Shown in pieces: positions 30,913 to 42,327 of a stretch of 64,000 bases of DNA (positions within the stretch are counted from its first letter, which is position 1; each line of letters opens with the position of its first letter). This stretch comes from Marsupella aquatica. Lineage: Eukaryota; Marchantiophyta. The notes under the pieces are model-generated. The model had not been told where the DNA came from, did not search any database, and was given only the letters and a program-made list of their open reading frames with translations. The stretch is taken from assembly GCA_973895155.1 (NCBI GenBank), contig OZ316895.1, positions 4,030,001-4,094,000 on the forward strand. The letters are read 5' to 3'. The position numbers were made by a program, and so were the translations under genes.

Positions 30913-33863
30913 CTAAGATTCTTCGATCTCGTCCATTCCGTGCACATCGTCTTCTTCATCGTCGTGCTCGTGATCTTCCCAGTCGTCCCAGGCTGCCACC
31001 AGGCTGCATTCGAGCTTGTGGCGAAGTTTCCAATCCAAGGCCTGGCAAGCTCTTGAACAATAATTCACAGACCCACAAGCGGAACACCTCCGAAACTCGT
31101 GCTTCCTCGTTTCCGGCCTCCCACAATTAGAATGCGAGCAAAGCCTCAAACCGGGAGCTGGCGGATTAAGATGGAACCAATCCACAAGGAACTTGTTGGC
31201 GATATGAATCTTCGCAGGAGGAACCGTGCATCCAAAATCACTCAAAAGAAAGCAACCTCCTCCTTCGAGCAGCTTGTAGACTGACTGGTTGTCGGATCCT
31301 TGCTCCTGCTGCGGTTTCGATGACGATCCAATTTGCTCCAGGAGCGCTCTGTGAATGAGATCAATCTTCTGGTGCTCATTCGCAGACTGGTTATCGTTTT
31401 TATGGTGTTGGCACCCCACAACATTACATCTTGCAGTCATTTGCAGGGCAGTTTCGATGAAAGCCCGTGGAGAGGCAGCAACCGCAGCAGCTGCTTCTCG
31501 TGCGTTCGCTTCTAACAAGAGTCTCCTACCTTCCGGGACATTTCGTGTCACGCCATAGCCATCTTGCAAACAGTGACCCAGCTCACGGACCGCATCGACG
31601 TAGCCTAGACTTGCGGCTCTAGCACAGAGTGTAAACCCGGATCGGAGGTCCTTATCTTTCCGTGTTCCTCCGCTGCCGTTGAACTGAATCACTGCCAGGG
31701 AAAGGAGGGCAGCGGCGTGCGATTCCATGGCTGCCTTCGCCATGAGAGACGCTCCTGCTCCTCTTGTCTGGAGGCAGTAGAAATATATCTGGATACAAAG
31801 TAACAGAGTCAAACAATCGTCAGTTCAGGACTTTAATTCACCAATCTTTGCTTCTTAAAGAACATGGAAAGGTAGCACCCACAAAAAGGCCACGTACGTT
31901 CAGTCATGATTCACTCAAGCGTACACCATCACAGGCCACGCATATACTCTTAATGAGGAGAGCAACCACCACATTGCGGGAGTTGGGATCTCGAGCGTCA
32001 AGTTGTTCTACTATGCAACGAATTTACCGTCACATCATTCTGTCAACTATGTAAGGCAATTTCGAGGTTCCTTCATAGACGACTAAGGGGCAAGTCTTAG
32101 TGCCGAAAATATTTTCGGAGGATGTAAAGAATCAGCAACGGTCCTCTACGCAAACGCGCACCATTGAATTTGCGCTCTGCTATAATCGTTAACTTTTCCA
32201 AGTTCTGGAGGACTCTGCCAAATATGACTCTCGAGTTGACTCTGCTACTGAAAGGATTCAAAAGACATCAATCACTTGCGAAGGACATCGCCAAGGACTT
32301 CCATAAACTGGCAACTCCACGATGGAGTAAAAGATGACGGGGACAGGATACGGCTGTGGCACCCCTATACCAGTCACCGATCACAGCAGGAAAGCATGAC
32401 TCAGCACCTAACCAAAAAAAGATCGAGGGGAGCTGTGGGCTCACCATGCCTATCGTGTAGCAGGCCTCAACATTCCCAGCATCCGCACACTGCTTCAAAA
32501 AACGATGTGCTCCATCTGACCATCTTGAAGCCTTCATAGTCAAGACAGCAGGTGCTGCATTTAACAGCACAAACGGGTGTTTGCCAGTAGCCAAAAACCT
32601 CCGGCACCTGGATTCCAGAACAAGCAGTCATTAGCCTTCAGACCTCGTTCTCATGTGGGGCAGAGCACGTTCATGCCTTCAAATAAAATCTAGCTAACGG
32701 TCAAGACCGGCGTGTCCTGGAGCTGATCTCAACGTTACAGTCCCCAGTACGAACTAATAATCACCAGTGGGGATCGGAAAAACGTCGGAAGAATGTAGAT
32801 GTAATAACCGTGGATGTCAGGATGTGCACTTATCGGAAGCTACAACATGAACACAGTGTATTGAGCCGGGTGCTAAAGCCGAGCTTCCATGGGATTCACA
32901 CCGCTAAACAGAACACCATAATACTTCTGCTACTGTATACTCGAGCCCATACAAGCTCGTCCTCTAGTACTGTATTACTCTCCATGATCAGTAACAATAA
33001 GACACATACAGAGCCCGAGATGAATGGCAAACGGAGAAGGGAGAGGTCAGCTGGCATGGCTTGAACACAGAGGACCACTCAACTCCAAAGATTACTTCGA
33101 GATCGTTCTAGCTATCAGCCGATGCCATGCATACGCAACGACTCTAAGCTATCTTGTCTACGGGCCCGAAAATTTTGATACGATGAAACTCTAGAGCCGG
33201 GATTGAACGACCGAGCGAACGTCGGTAGAAGGATCAAAAGGATTTTCTAGTCTCAACATTTATCATGGACAGCTCCAGTCATGGGCAATGAATAAAAAAC
33301 TGGGAAGTATCTTAACGACCAATCCGATCCGCACAAGTCCGTTCCACGGATGTCGAGAAGGGTGGGGACTAAGATTTCGTTGTCAGTGGTTTCTCATCGC
33401 AGACTTAAGTGAAGAACACAGGGACTTCTTTGTGCAAAATCAAGACACGAGCATGGTAGTTAGATTGGTAAGGTGCATGGTGCAGTCGACAGAGAGGTGC
33501 TACTCACGTCAACATTGTGTTAATGAGATCCGCAGGCGACGAAGCAGTCGAGCTGACTTTGGTGAGAATTGTGATGAGCAAATCATCATGAAGTTTATCG
33601 ATTCCGCAGCCAGCCCGGGCTGCAACAGAGGCAGGCCCGTCTTCAGTTGCTGAAGATGTGCTGCAACTAATCGTTGAAGCCGCATCAGTTCTAGAGAACG
33701 AGATGTCATCGCCAGGCTGCTGCTGCGTAGAGCGGGAATCTCTTGCAGCTGAGACCACAAGCTTGACAGTGGTGCGCCTCTTCTTAGCCGCTGGAGGATT
33801 GAAGCAATATGAAGTCAAGGTGTCCTGTCCAGCAGTAGGGTAAATGCGCCCTCGAGTCCGCAT
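30913..33863 (-). CDS. F-box protein with Sel1-like repeats and C-terminal MYND zinc finger (At1g67340-like)
   Basis: Probable substrate-recognition subunit of an SCF ubiquitin ligase. Three exons: 33863-33508, 32607-32445 and 31788-30913. All junctions are GT-AG (C|GTGAGT/CCAG|G; ATG|GTGAGC/CCAG|ATA) and give a 464-residue frame. I chose ATG 33863 because MRTRGRIYP matches the family's usual start. The frame stays open upstream to 34028, but without an ATG. Residues about 88-125 are the F-box (IDKLHDDLLITILTKV, then CRRF across intron 1). Residues about 140-280 have Sel1-like helices (HRFLKQCADAGNVEACY, AVRELGHCLQDGYGV). The MYND finger spans about 390-434 (CSHSNCGRPETRKHEF, RRCSACGSVNYCSRACQALD, HKLEC). 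The tail is Asp/Glu-rich. The relatives in Arabidopsis are At1g67340 and At5g50450. All parts are intact, so this is very likely a functional host gene. Confidence 0.93.
31789..32444 (-). other. Intron 2 of the F-box/MYND gene (656 bp)
   Basis: It lies in phase 0 between CYTIGM and IYFYCLQ. Donor ATG|GTGAGCC, acceptor CTTTGTATCCAG. Confidence 0.85.
32608..33507 (-). other. Intron 1 of the F-box/MYND gene (900 bp)
   Basis: It splits the F-box between TMLT and CRRF. Donor AC|GTGAGTA, acceptor TTGTTCTGGAATCCAG. No embedded transposon is evident. Confidence 0.85.
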
Positions 33864-34424
33864 ATTTTTTGGCTTTCTTACCTCTGATATCTGTTCCCAA
33901 CGCCAACCAGTAGTGCCGAATTCTAACCGTATGACTACTAAAGCCTCCACTTCCTTCTTGTCCTTTGCCTTCGCCTTCGTGTTTGCCTTTACTACTCTTG
34001 CCTTGCTATGCTCTACACCTTCCACCAACTGGACCGGTAATACGAGAAAATCGTACTCACAACATCGACAGCAGCAGATAAATGCTATAACCGGTACGCA
34101 GGTGCCATCCTCACCTGCCGGTCGTCCCCTCGGAAAAATGGAGGAGAACAGACGAACCTATCAGGGCGTGTGTGATTGTGTGTGTCTCTCTCTTTCTGCC
34201 GATTCAAATCCTACAATGGACCTGCTCCTGTGATGCCAAGCACAAAAGGTGTAGCAGACCAGACCAACTGTGAGCCCCGTGAGGAGATTCTTCACTATTC
34301 TTTGTTGCTATGTTGCGCTGTGCTGTGTAGTGCTGGGCTGAGACACTAGCTTACCTCAGTGAGCCCTCTTGTTCGGTCACACTCTAGAGTGGAGAGAGTT
34401 CCTGTCCCAGTAAAGGATGAGAGA

Positions 34425-34478
34425 GACAGACAGAGAGAGAGAGAGGGAGAGAGAGAGAGAGGGAGAGAGAGAGAGAGT
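34425..34478 (-). promoter_or_regulatory. CT-rich (GA)n tract about 570 bp upstream of the F-box start codon
   Basis: A nearly pure GAGAGA/GGGAGA run on the plus strand is a CTCTCT run on the gene's strand. Such pyrimidine tracts are common in plant core promoters and 5' leaders. Whether it is leader or promoter is not known here. Confidence 0.4.
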
Positions 34479-35307
34479 GGACGAGAGAGGCCCTCTTTGC
34501 TCTTGGGAGAGAGATTAGAATGGGTCAGTCTGAAGACCGGTAAGCCTGGGGGGGATATAAGAAGTGCCCCCGTAACCCGGTTCTTTGCTTGCGCACCGGA
34601 TTAAATTGGGACTGGAATAGAGAGAGACGGAGAGTATGAACGACTGCTACTGCTCCGCCGACATACACACCTGCCTGTCCCTTCCTTCAGCCTGTGAGCG
34701 GTCAATCACTGGGGCACCTTGAGTGTCTCGCACTCCGTGTGCCGTATCGTGATATGGTGGTGCTGTAGGAGTGCCCGCTGGGTGGAGGAACTTGTGGCAC
34801 TGGACGGGACGGGATGTGAGGCCTTTTCTCTCCCTCTTCACTCAATTCTTGTCGACCTCTTGTTCCCTCGCCCTCCTCTTCTTGCTCACCTCCTCCCCCA
34901 CCACCTAGAGACAGACGAAGTAAGCAGATGACAAAAGAGAGAAGAAAAGGTGGTATACCGGCCAACCAGTGAGCCTCCTCCTCGAAGTAATCCAAAGCCA
35001 AGGGAAACACCTCCTCAAACAAGCCAACCCAATGCCGCGGCCCTACTACACTCTTCCCCCACTATGCTACCACCACCACCTATAGATATCTATCTATCTA
35101 TCTAGTGCCCCACTCACACCGCAGCCTTGACAAGGACTCTGCTTCCTTTGCGTCCCAAGATATAGATCAACATTCCTCCACTCCTCCCCGAATAGAAAAT
35201 CTGTCTCCTGGCCCACCACCCTCTTTGCTCTCTCGCTATCTCTTGTAGGGCCCCTGACGGCTCCCTTCCTTTCCCCCACTCCCTCTACTGGGTTGTTGCT
35301 CGCAATA

Positions 35308-35459
35308 TGCTACAGTTCTACTCTATAAGCTCCAGAATCACAGAATGCTACAGTTCTACTCTGTAAGCTCCAGAATCACAGAATGCTACAGTTCTACTCT
35401 GTAAACTCCAGAATCACAGAATGCTACAGTTGTACTCTGTAAGCTCCAGAATCACAGAC
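35308..35459. repeat. 38-bp minisatellite, four copies
   Basis: Units start with TGCTACAGTT at 35308, 35346, 35384 and 35422, exactly 38 bp apart, and end in CTCCAGAATCACAGAA. There are only a few substitutions between units. Confidence 0.95.
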
Positions 35460-37527
35460 TGGTTTTCAGAGCAGCCTCGCTAGATCTGCTCTGTTTGTCT
35501 GGTGGGGAAATTCGAATCCGAATCCTGCCACTGCTCCTGCTCCCTGCTCTGTTCGATTCGCTTGGGAGAGGAGACGACGAGGGGGAAAGCTTGATATAGG
35601 AAGTATATGCCTCTAGCGCTGTCTCTCCTCCACGGATTCTATCGTTTCTTCGTGGCACTCAAAACCGTGGGATCGAAGGTTGGAGGCCAGCAAAAGGCCC
35701 AGAGACAACGCAAACCTCACTCCTCCTCCTCCTCCTCCACTGCTGCTGCCTGCTCGCCATGAAAGCGTGCAATGTGGGCAACTGTAACGTTTTTTTCATC
35801 TGTACTTTTTGCGGCCTGGCCATCCTTCTTTCCCGCTACGGTAACGATGGGCCAACCAGAGTACCACCACTCTATTAAGAAAAGCAAACTAGGAAAGGAA
35901 AGAGTCATCACTCATCAATCAATCAGTCAGTCAGTCAGTCAGCCAGTCATTCAGTCAGTCAATCAATCAATCACAAGAGGTGCTCCTCCTCCTCCTCCTT
36001 CCCTCCGTCCCAAGGCAGGCGTGCGAATTGAGGGACGTACCGTAGCACAGAAGAAGAAGAAAGAAGAAACAGAGTACTACAGGACTACTGCACGACTGCT
36101 GCTACAGTCATGAAGGCAACAGGAGCCCTCCATCGATCGATCGATCGATCCACTTGTGCAGCAACAACTCTCATCTACCCCCCCCACAAAGAGAGGGGAC
36201 AACAACAAAAGTAGCCTTTCTTCCACCCTCAACATCTATCAAAATCCTCGGCTCAAGCAACTACCAACCACAGTCCAGTGCAGGGTTTTTACAAACTAGC
36301 CTGATTACCCATTCCTTCAAAACTTAAATAGAAATGGTAAGGGAAACGAACGTGGCAGAAAAAAAGATTCCATGCTGTTTACTGTTCATCTTTGCCCCCT
36401 TCCCTGTTTTTTGTTTGCACCTTCACTTCAGTTATGATGTACTCATTTGGAGTCAGGGCTAGAGGTTTCACTCTAGTCAGTAGGCACAGGGAGTAAGTTT
36501 TCATTGTGCTTTATGAGTTAGATTGGCCCAGCCAGAGGGGATGGTCATCTTTTCCTTTTGTTTTGAAAATAACTTATATTTGTCATATTCAACATGCAGA
36601 ACATAAAAGACAGGGCACCCCAGAACATGAGACAGAAGCAACATAGGACATGCCGGAGGAGCCAGGGCTGGTTTAGAGACAATTCAACTTGTCCTCTCCC
36701 GGATGTGGGAGAGAGATGAGGGAGGGAGAAAGTTGTGGTTAACCCAACTCATGGTTACATGAGTTTGTGAAAACTAATAATGATTATGGATAAGAGAAAG
36801 ACTAAGTTGCTTGGTTAGTGCCGTTGGCACTGGTATGAGCTAGCTCATGTACAATTCAACAGTTTCAAGCATGCCACCATCCATTTGCTAAATCTAGACC
36901 GAACCGCTGAAATTCATGGGGTAATAGTGAGTTGTTTAAATAAGCACCACAGCCCATACTCAGTAACCTATGCTCGAATAATTTTTAACACACCCATGCT
37001 TGGCGACCCCATCATGTTTCGATGCTCAGCTAAGTTTACAATGAGTCCCCATTGTTGAAGGTCAAAGAGGTCTTGTGCAAGTTGAACCATGATGGTCTTC
37101 TCATTGGGGTCACCAGCTCACTGAAAATGGAGGACGCTGAAGGCATGGCTTATGACCATCTACCATCTACTCCCATAGAAGGGCACACCCTCTGTTCCAG
37201 GGCAAGCAATCAAAATCTACCAGCAGAGTACCAGCAGGCAGTCTATCATGTCTCTAAGAGCATCTCCAGCCCGGATGGGTTTGGTTACTATAACTCCATG
37301 TTGACCAAACCACTCACTGGAGCGCTATTTGGGTTTCAGGAATGGGGTTTCAGGAATGGGGTTTTCCGTTATTGGATCTGTATACGAGAGAGATTATACA
37401 GCAGTTGACTCCTTATTGGGTTCATTGTTGGGTTTTCAAGATCCCAATCTACGGTTATCAGATGTTGATGCTTGTAGTTTAGTGAAATCTCCCCATTGGG
37501 GTTGAGGCTGTTTTTCAGTTCGTACAC

Positions 37528-37587
37528 TGAACTAAATATAGGATGTTGTTAGACTAGTGAACTAAATATAGGATGTTGTTAGACTAG
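37528..37587. repeat. 30-bp direct tandem repeat
   Basis: TGAACTAAATATAGGATGTT through AGACTAG occurs twice in succession (37528 and 37558), nearly identical. Confidence 0.9.
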
Positions 37588-38333
37588 GTATTTAATGTAC
37601 CCAGTAAACAAAACCCCATTGGGTTCAAGATGCTTGAAGGCAAGTAACTTATAGGCAACCTGCATGTCATTGGCCCTTCAAAGAGCAGTCGTCCATCCCA
37701 TGATTCCCAAAGTCCCTCTTTATCATCTCTTTATCTCTGGTTTGCAATCAATTTACTATCTTCAAACTTCTTGGACATTATTGTGGCAGGGAGATAAATC
37801 CCCTTGCTCAATGCTCTCGCAAAATACGAGTCTTATTTGAGTCCTCTCCCATCAAGTCTTCAATGAAATTCATCAACGTAGTAGAAGCACACCAGTAAGT
37901 CTTTTCTTGAACAAATTTTGTATGGAGATAAGTCTGTGATTTGCTTAGTGGTAGGGAGAATAATATTAAGGACTTGTGGTGGAGAATAATTTAATTAGTG
38001 TATTGAATGGAGTTTCTGTGAATGAGAACGGGACTACAATATATTCTGCCAGATACATAGGTCTTTCTATTTTCCTTGATTTAATCTGAACCAATAGATC
38101 TGGCAAGTAATCTCCTTATCTTGGGAAGTTTCCCGCTGTTGTGGTGCCAGAAACTCTAACTTGTTCTTTTATAGTGGTCTCTTGAGAAAATAGGAGGTAA
38201 AAGTTTGGCAACAAATCACCAAAGATTAAAAAGACTGAACCACAGCAGCATGTTAATTCGCAAGTAACCAACCTGCCTGAACCCAGCATACCATACCACA
38301 GAGCACCTACAACCATAACATCACCAGTAGAGA

Positions 38334-38347
38334 GGGGGGGGGGGGGG
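38334..38347. repeat. Poly(G) tract, 14 bp
   Basis: G-run preceded by GAGA and followed by AATTG. Confidence 0.9.
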
Positions 38348-38460
38348 AATTGAATTGGTCCTTGTTTCCCTCCATCGTTGATATCTACTACAAGAGAGAG
38401 TTCCAGAGTCTACCGTAAGAAGGGCAGTTCTCTGCCATCAAGTCTCCAACCCAAATTCAT

Positions 38461-38687
38461 CAACCCAGTAGAAAGCACACCACTAACTGCAGGTCAACCC
38501 AAGGAACCAAATTCATCAACCCAGCAGAAAGCACATCACTAAGGGCAGGCCAACCCAAATAACCAAATTCATCAACCCAGTAGAAAGCACACCACTAAGG
38601 GCAGGCCAACTCAAGTAACCAACCCATCTCAACCCAGTAGAAAGCACACCATTAAGGGATGGCCAACCCACATAACCAACCCGCCTC
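38461..38687. repeat. Tandem array of about 57-bp units, four copies
   Basis: Units begin CAACCCAG(T/C)AGAAAGCAC at 38461, 38518, 38573 and 38630. Most share ACTAAGGGCAGGCCAAC. Spacing is 55-57 bp. Confidence 0.9.
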
Positions 38688-38866
38688 ACTCCCCTTACCC
38701 ACCATAACATACCACAGTTTGGCCCATGATACCCCTTGCAGTGAGAAGATAGGAATATTCTCCAAATTTAAAAAAATATGTATTCTGGATCTCCCCTTAG
38801 ATTGTGGCAAATTGACCCTGTATCTGGTGGGAAACTTGCTACTGACCCCAGACAAAGTGGCCAATG

Positions 38867-39661
38867 ATTCAGGAGGAGATGGAATTTGGTGAATTTTCGC
38901 TATTGAAGATACCCACCCAGAGAGTACCTCCAACAGCACATTCTCTGTGGACGGAAAAACCCTTGAATTCGCCTGTGTTTCTCTCCAAACTCGGTATCTG
39001 GTATGGGCTGCCCACTAACACAACTGGACAACAGCTACTACATTATTTTCTGGGCCTCGAAATTCAACTTTCTGGGTGCCTTAATTGAAAACTGTCACCT
39101 GGACAACTACTACAATACTGCTTTGTAGTGTATTCAGGAGGAGATGGAATTTGGTAAAATTTCGCTCACGAAAAATATCCACCCAGAGAGTACCTCCAAC
39201 AGAACATTCTCTGTGGACGGGAAAAAACTTGAATTCGCCTCTGTTTCTCTCCATCCTCGGTGTCTGGTATCGGCTGCCTACTAACACAACTGGACAACAG
39301 CTACTACATTTTTTTCTGAACCTCGAAATTCAACTTTCTGGGTGTCTTAATTAAAAACTGTCACCTGGACAGCTACTACAGTACTGCTTTGTGGTGTATT
39401 CAGGAGGAGATGGAATTTGGTGACTTTTCGCTAACGAAAAGTACTCACCCAGCGAGTACCTCCAACAGCACATTGGACGGGAAAAACCTTGAATTCGCCT
39501 CTGTTTCCCTCCATCCTCGGTATCTGGTATCGGCTGCCTACTAACACAACTGGACAAGAGCTACTACAGTACATTCTTTTCTGGGCCTCGAATTCAACTT
39601 TCTGGGTGCCTTAATTAAAAACTGTCCCCTGGACAACTACTACAGTACTGCTTTGTAGTGT
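38867..39661. repeat. Tandem array of about 265-bp units, three copies
   Basis: ATTCAGGAGGAGATGGAATT begins units at 38867, 39132 and 39398. Each contains GTACCTCCAACAG, TCGGTATCTGGTAT and ACTTTCTGGGTG in the same order, with period 260-266 bp. The last unit ends at CTTTGTAGTGTA near 39661. It could be a satellite seed or an expanded fragment of a transposon leader. Confidence 0.9.
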
Positions 39662-41280
39662 AGGAGTGCAATCTGGTACGAACCCAGGCCAAGGAAGACC
39701 ACCATACCAAACGCCCCACTATGGAACGCCAAAAAACAAAACGCTGGACAGGCAAGCAAGAGAGACAGCAGACATGACAGGACACGAAGCGAGAGCCAGA
39801 CACATGGACCTCAGTGCTTTTCGCCTCCACCCACTCCCACTCTCCCACAAACTCCCCTCTCTTCCTCCACATCAAGAGTTGTTGCTTGCTACCAACTCCA
39901 CCCCAAAGTCTCCAACGCATGTGTCCATCCAGCGCCAGCACCCAACTTTTTAGAAAACTGGGCAAAATTAGCTTTGTGTGTTCAACACATTATTTGCAAG
40001 TATGTGTCTGGAATAGAGTTGCTCCCGAAAGTATGTGCTGGTGGGAAGTGTAATACTTTGGTCAAAGCTCTGTCTGTTTTGGCTATGGTGAGTTAGCGCT
40101 CCAGTTTGATACCAATGAACGAGGTTCCAAAATGAATTAGCCATGAAAGGAAGAAGAAGAAGCACAAACTCAGCATCATAAGAGGGACATGAGTTACATT
40201 TTAGGAAAACTAGGGAGTTCAAAGAATGAAGGAACTTGGAAGTGTTTTACAATTGGTATGATCTTGTATATCCCTCCATACTTTAGCCCCAACCTAATGC
40301 CCTTCATGTGTTTAGGTGCATTATGGAGAAGAATACACAATCCAGATTGGATTAAGGCATTATGAAACCCTCCTTCACTTTTGCTAAAATATTAAAAAGA
40401 AGAAAACTCTGAGGCCTTTAAGTGAATTACAACCTGAGTACATTGGTTCAATAATGTCACCTCAAAACTGGAGCTAGAGCACTGGTTTGGGGGGACAATG
40501 GTGAACAATGATCTGTTACCAGGGCATTACTCTATGCTCACCATAATAATGAGGAACTGTCTTTGAAACATTGTTCTGTAGCATGTGTCCCCTTTGGACT
40601 CTCTACTTAGTAAAATGAAGCCTATATCCACAGACAAAAATAAGCCTTTCGACAGAGGGTATAGTGAGTGGTAAAAAATTCTTCATACTGCATAAGCAAC
40701 TAAGTTGAGATGCCTCTAAAGTTTGAGAAAACTCATTTTGGACCAAAGGTGTTGTTCGTAGCTTATGCCCATGTGGAATTTACTGCCAAATCTCAAATTT
40801 ATGTATCCATGGCATAGAAGAAAATGATGCTCCCATGGACATAGAAAGCAACCACACAGTGGAGATGGACTGATTAAAATTATTCCCTGTGACATCATGA
40901 ATAAAATGGGGTCCAAGTTGCAAAAATCCATGGGAGCATTTAGACAAAGATCTGTCCTGGCTTCATAATGATTCAAAGAGCACGAAAAAAAATGGGAAAA
41001 TAAATTAATTCTCACATTTTTCAAATAAAGGGAAAAAAATTCCAAAACAGTAATTTATATACTAATGTATTTGTTGTATTTAACGCCTCACTTGCACTGT
41101 CAGGGAACTCCTGACACCAAAACCACTAAACCCCGACCAGCGCCAGCTTTATTGAAATTTCTTATCTCGAACACAAACTTTACTCAGAAACCAGAACCAT
41201 CGTTAGATATGGGGTATTTAACCCACCGCTCAAGAGATTCACTCCTACTCCTGTCCATCTCGAAAAGTCTTTGTTTATTG
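39662..41280. other. Non-coding region
   Basis: I see no domain, RNA gene or well-formed repeat here. Confidence 0.4.
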
Positions 41281-41324
41281 ACGCTGAAGTCGTTCACACA
41301 TCATCCAACGCAACGACAAGATGC

Positions 41325-41405
41325 ACGAACCAACCAGATTTGAACCCTCGTCGGCTGTCGCATGCAGCCCCACGACTCAGAGCTTACCCAACTGAACTGA
41401 GCTGT
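41325..41405 (-). mobile_element. tRNA-related SINE head
   Basis: On the minus strand CAGCTCAGTTCAGTTGGGTA resembles a tRNA A box. About 45 bases later, GAGGGTTCAAATCTGG matches the B-box consensus GGTTCRANNCC. This is the arrangement of a tRNA-derived SINE promoter. The body and target duplication were not delimited. A decayed tRNA gene is the alternative. Confidence 0.55.
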
Positions 41406-41774
41406 CGATCACAGGTCCATTACTATCGTACGGTGTTACAGTGTCACTGAAGTCCCTTTACGCCAATTAAACGCCACTCACAATAGAAATAAATAATGTC
41501 GTTACATATGACAATATGACATTGCCAATGAACAAAAAGCACCAAATGGGGAGACACGTAACCCAAAAGGCAAAGAATATCTAAAAAACAATTATTGTCT
41601 TTTAGTGAATGTTATTTCAATCTAACTCCTTCGTAACTCATTTATTATCATCCTTTGGGTCCTATTCTTAGATGTGATCTTCTCCTTTGACAACTCATTT
41701 ATTACAACCCTGGATCTCATTCTTAGATCTTGCACCTGCCAATTTCTATTTCAGTGATATCACGGTCTTTTGTG

Positions 41775-41953
41775 AGACAAGGGTTTTGATGAACCCCATT
41801 TGGGATGAGAGTTTATGCCAATGCTGAAAGACTTCTGAATTTTGTACTCAAAATCTCACTTGAGCAAAAGGGTTTTGATGCACTCCATTTGAGATGAGGG
41901 TTTATGCCAATGCTGAGAGCCTTATGAAGTTTGTACCGAAAATCTCACTTGCC
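41775..41953. repeat. 89-bp tandem duplication
   Basis: GGGTTTTGATG occurs at 41781 and 41870. Each copy continues with CCATTTGRGATGAG, GTTTATGCCAATGCTGA and AAAATCTCACTTG. The copies have diverged moderately. Confidence 0.85.
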
Positions 41954-42327
41954 ACATTTACTCTATAAGAAGAATATACACAAACTTTTTACAGCAAAGG
42001 GCCAAACAGACTACAAAAGAATAACTAAAAGAGGTCCCAAGTGGGCAAAACCAAATGCAAAAGAAGTGAGCGAAAGGAAACCTCTAAGAACCAAGAAAGG
42101 GAAACTAAAACAACCGTAAATGGACAGAGGTCCTTCTCACTCCGCTAGTCTGGCTAATAGCTAAAGGTCCACATCAAGTGTCGAAACTAAATCGGCAAGT
42201 GGGACTGAAATGTCCTCTAGGGGGGCTAGCCGTTGCGGAGGCACACCCACTCTCAGAGATCGATGATGGATGGCCCGAGCTTGAGCACGCTGTAAGGTGA
42301 TTGAAATGCGTTGGCAAAAGTGCGTGG

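Larger units (their letters stand above)
34030..36250. other. Upstream region of the F-box/MYND gene, rich in simple repeats
   Basis: Besides the GA tract it holds TCTA repeats at 35088-35104, the four-copy 38-bp minisatellite at 35308-35459, CTCCTC runs, an AATC/AGTC tract at 35917-35976 and (ATCG)n at 36132-36151. No protein frame is recognised on either strand. Confidence 0.5.
36251..38460. other. Non-coding region
   Basis: No recognisable gene. GAGCATCTCCAGCCCGG at about 37258-37274 resembles terminal words of plant MITE-like elements, but I found no matching inverted end. A 30-bp exact duplication lies at 37528-37587. The 14-bp G run is at 38334-38347. Confidence 0.4.

Noticed and set aside
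33864-34028. N-terminal extension of the F-box protein upstream of 33863
   Set aside because: The frame is open but has no ATG, and the family starts with the MRTR-type sequence found at 33863.
35380-35460. CRISPR-like regular repeat
   Set aside because: The 38-bp units are head-to-tail with no unique spacers; it is a minisatellite in a eukaryotic genome.
37052-37408. 118-codon frame containing GAGCATCTCCAGC-like DNA
   Set aside because: The protein resembles nothing, and no inverted partner of the MITE-like word was found nearby, so neither a gene nor a MITE is claimed.
41325-41405. Functional tRNA gene
   Set aside because: A- and B-box-like words are present, but no acceptor stem or cloverleaf pairs convincingly. 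A SINE head fits better.
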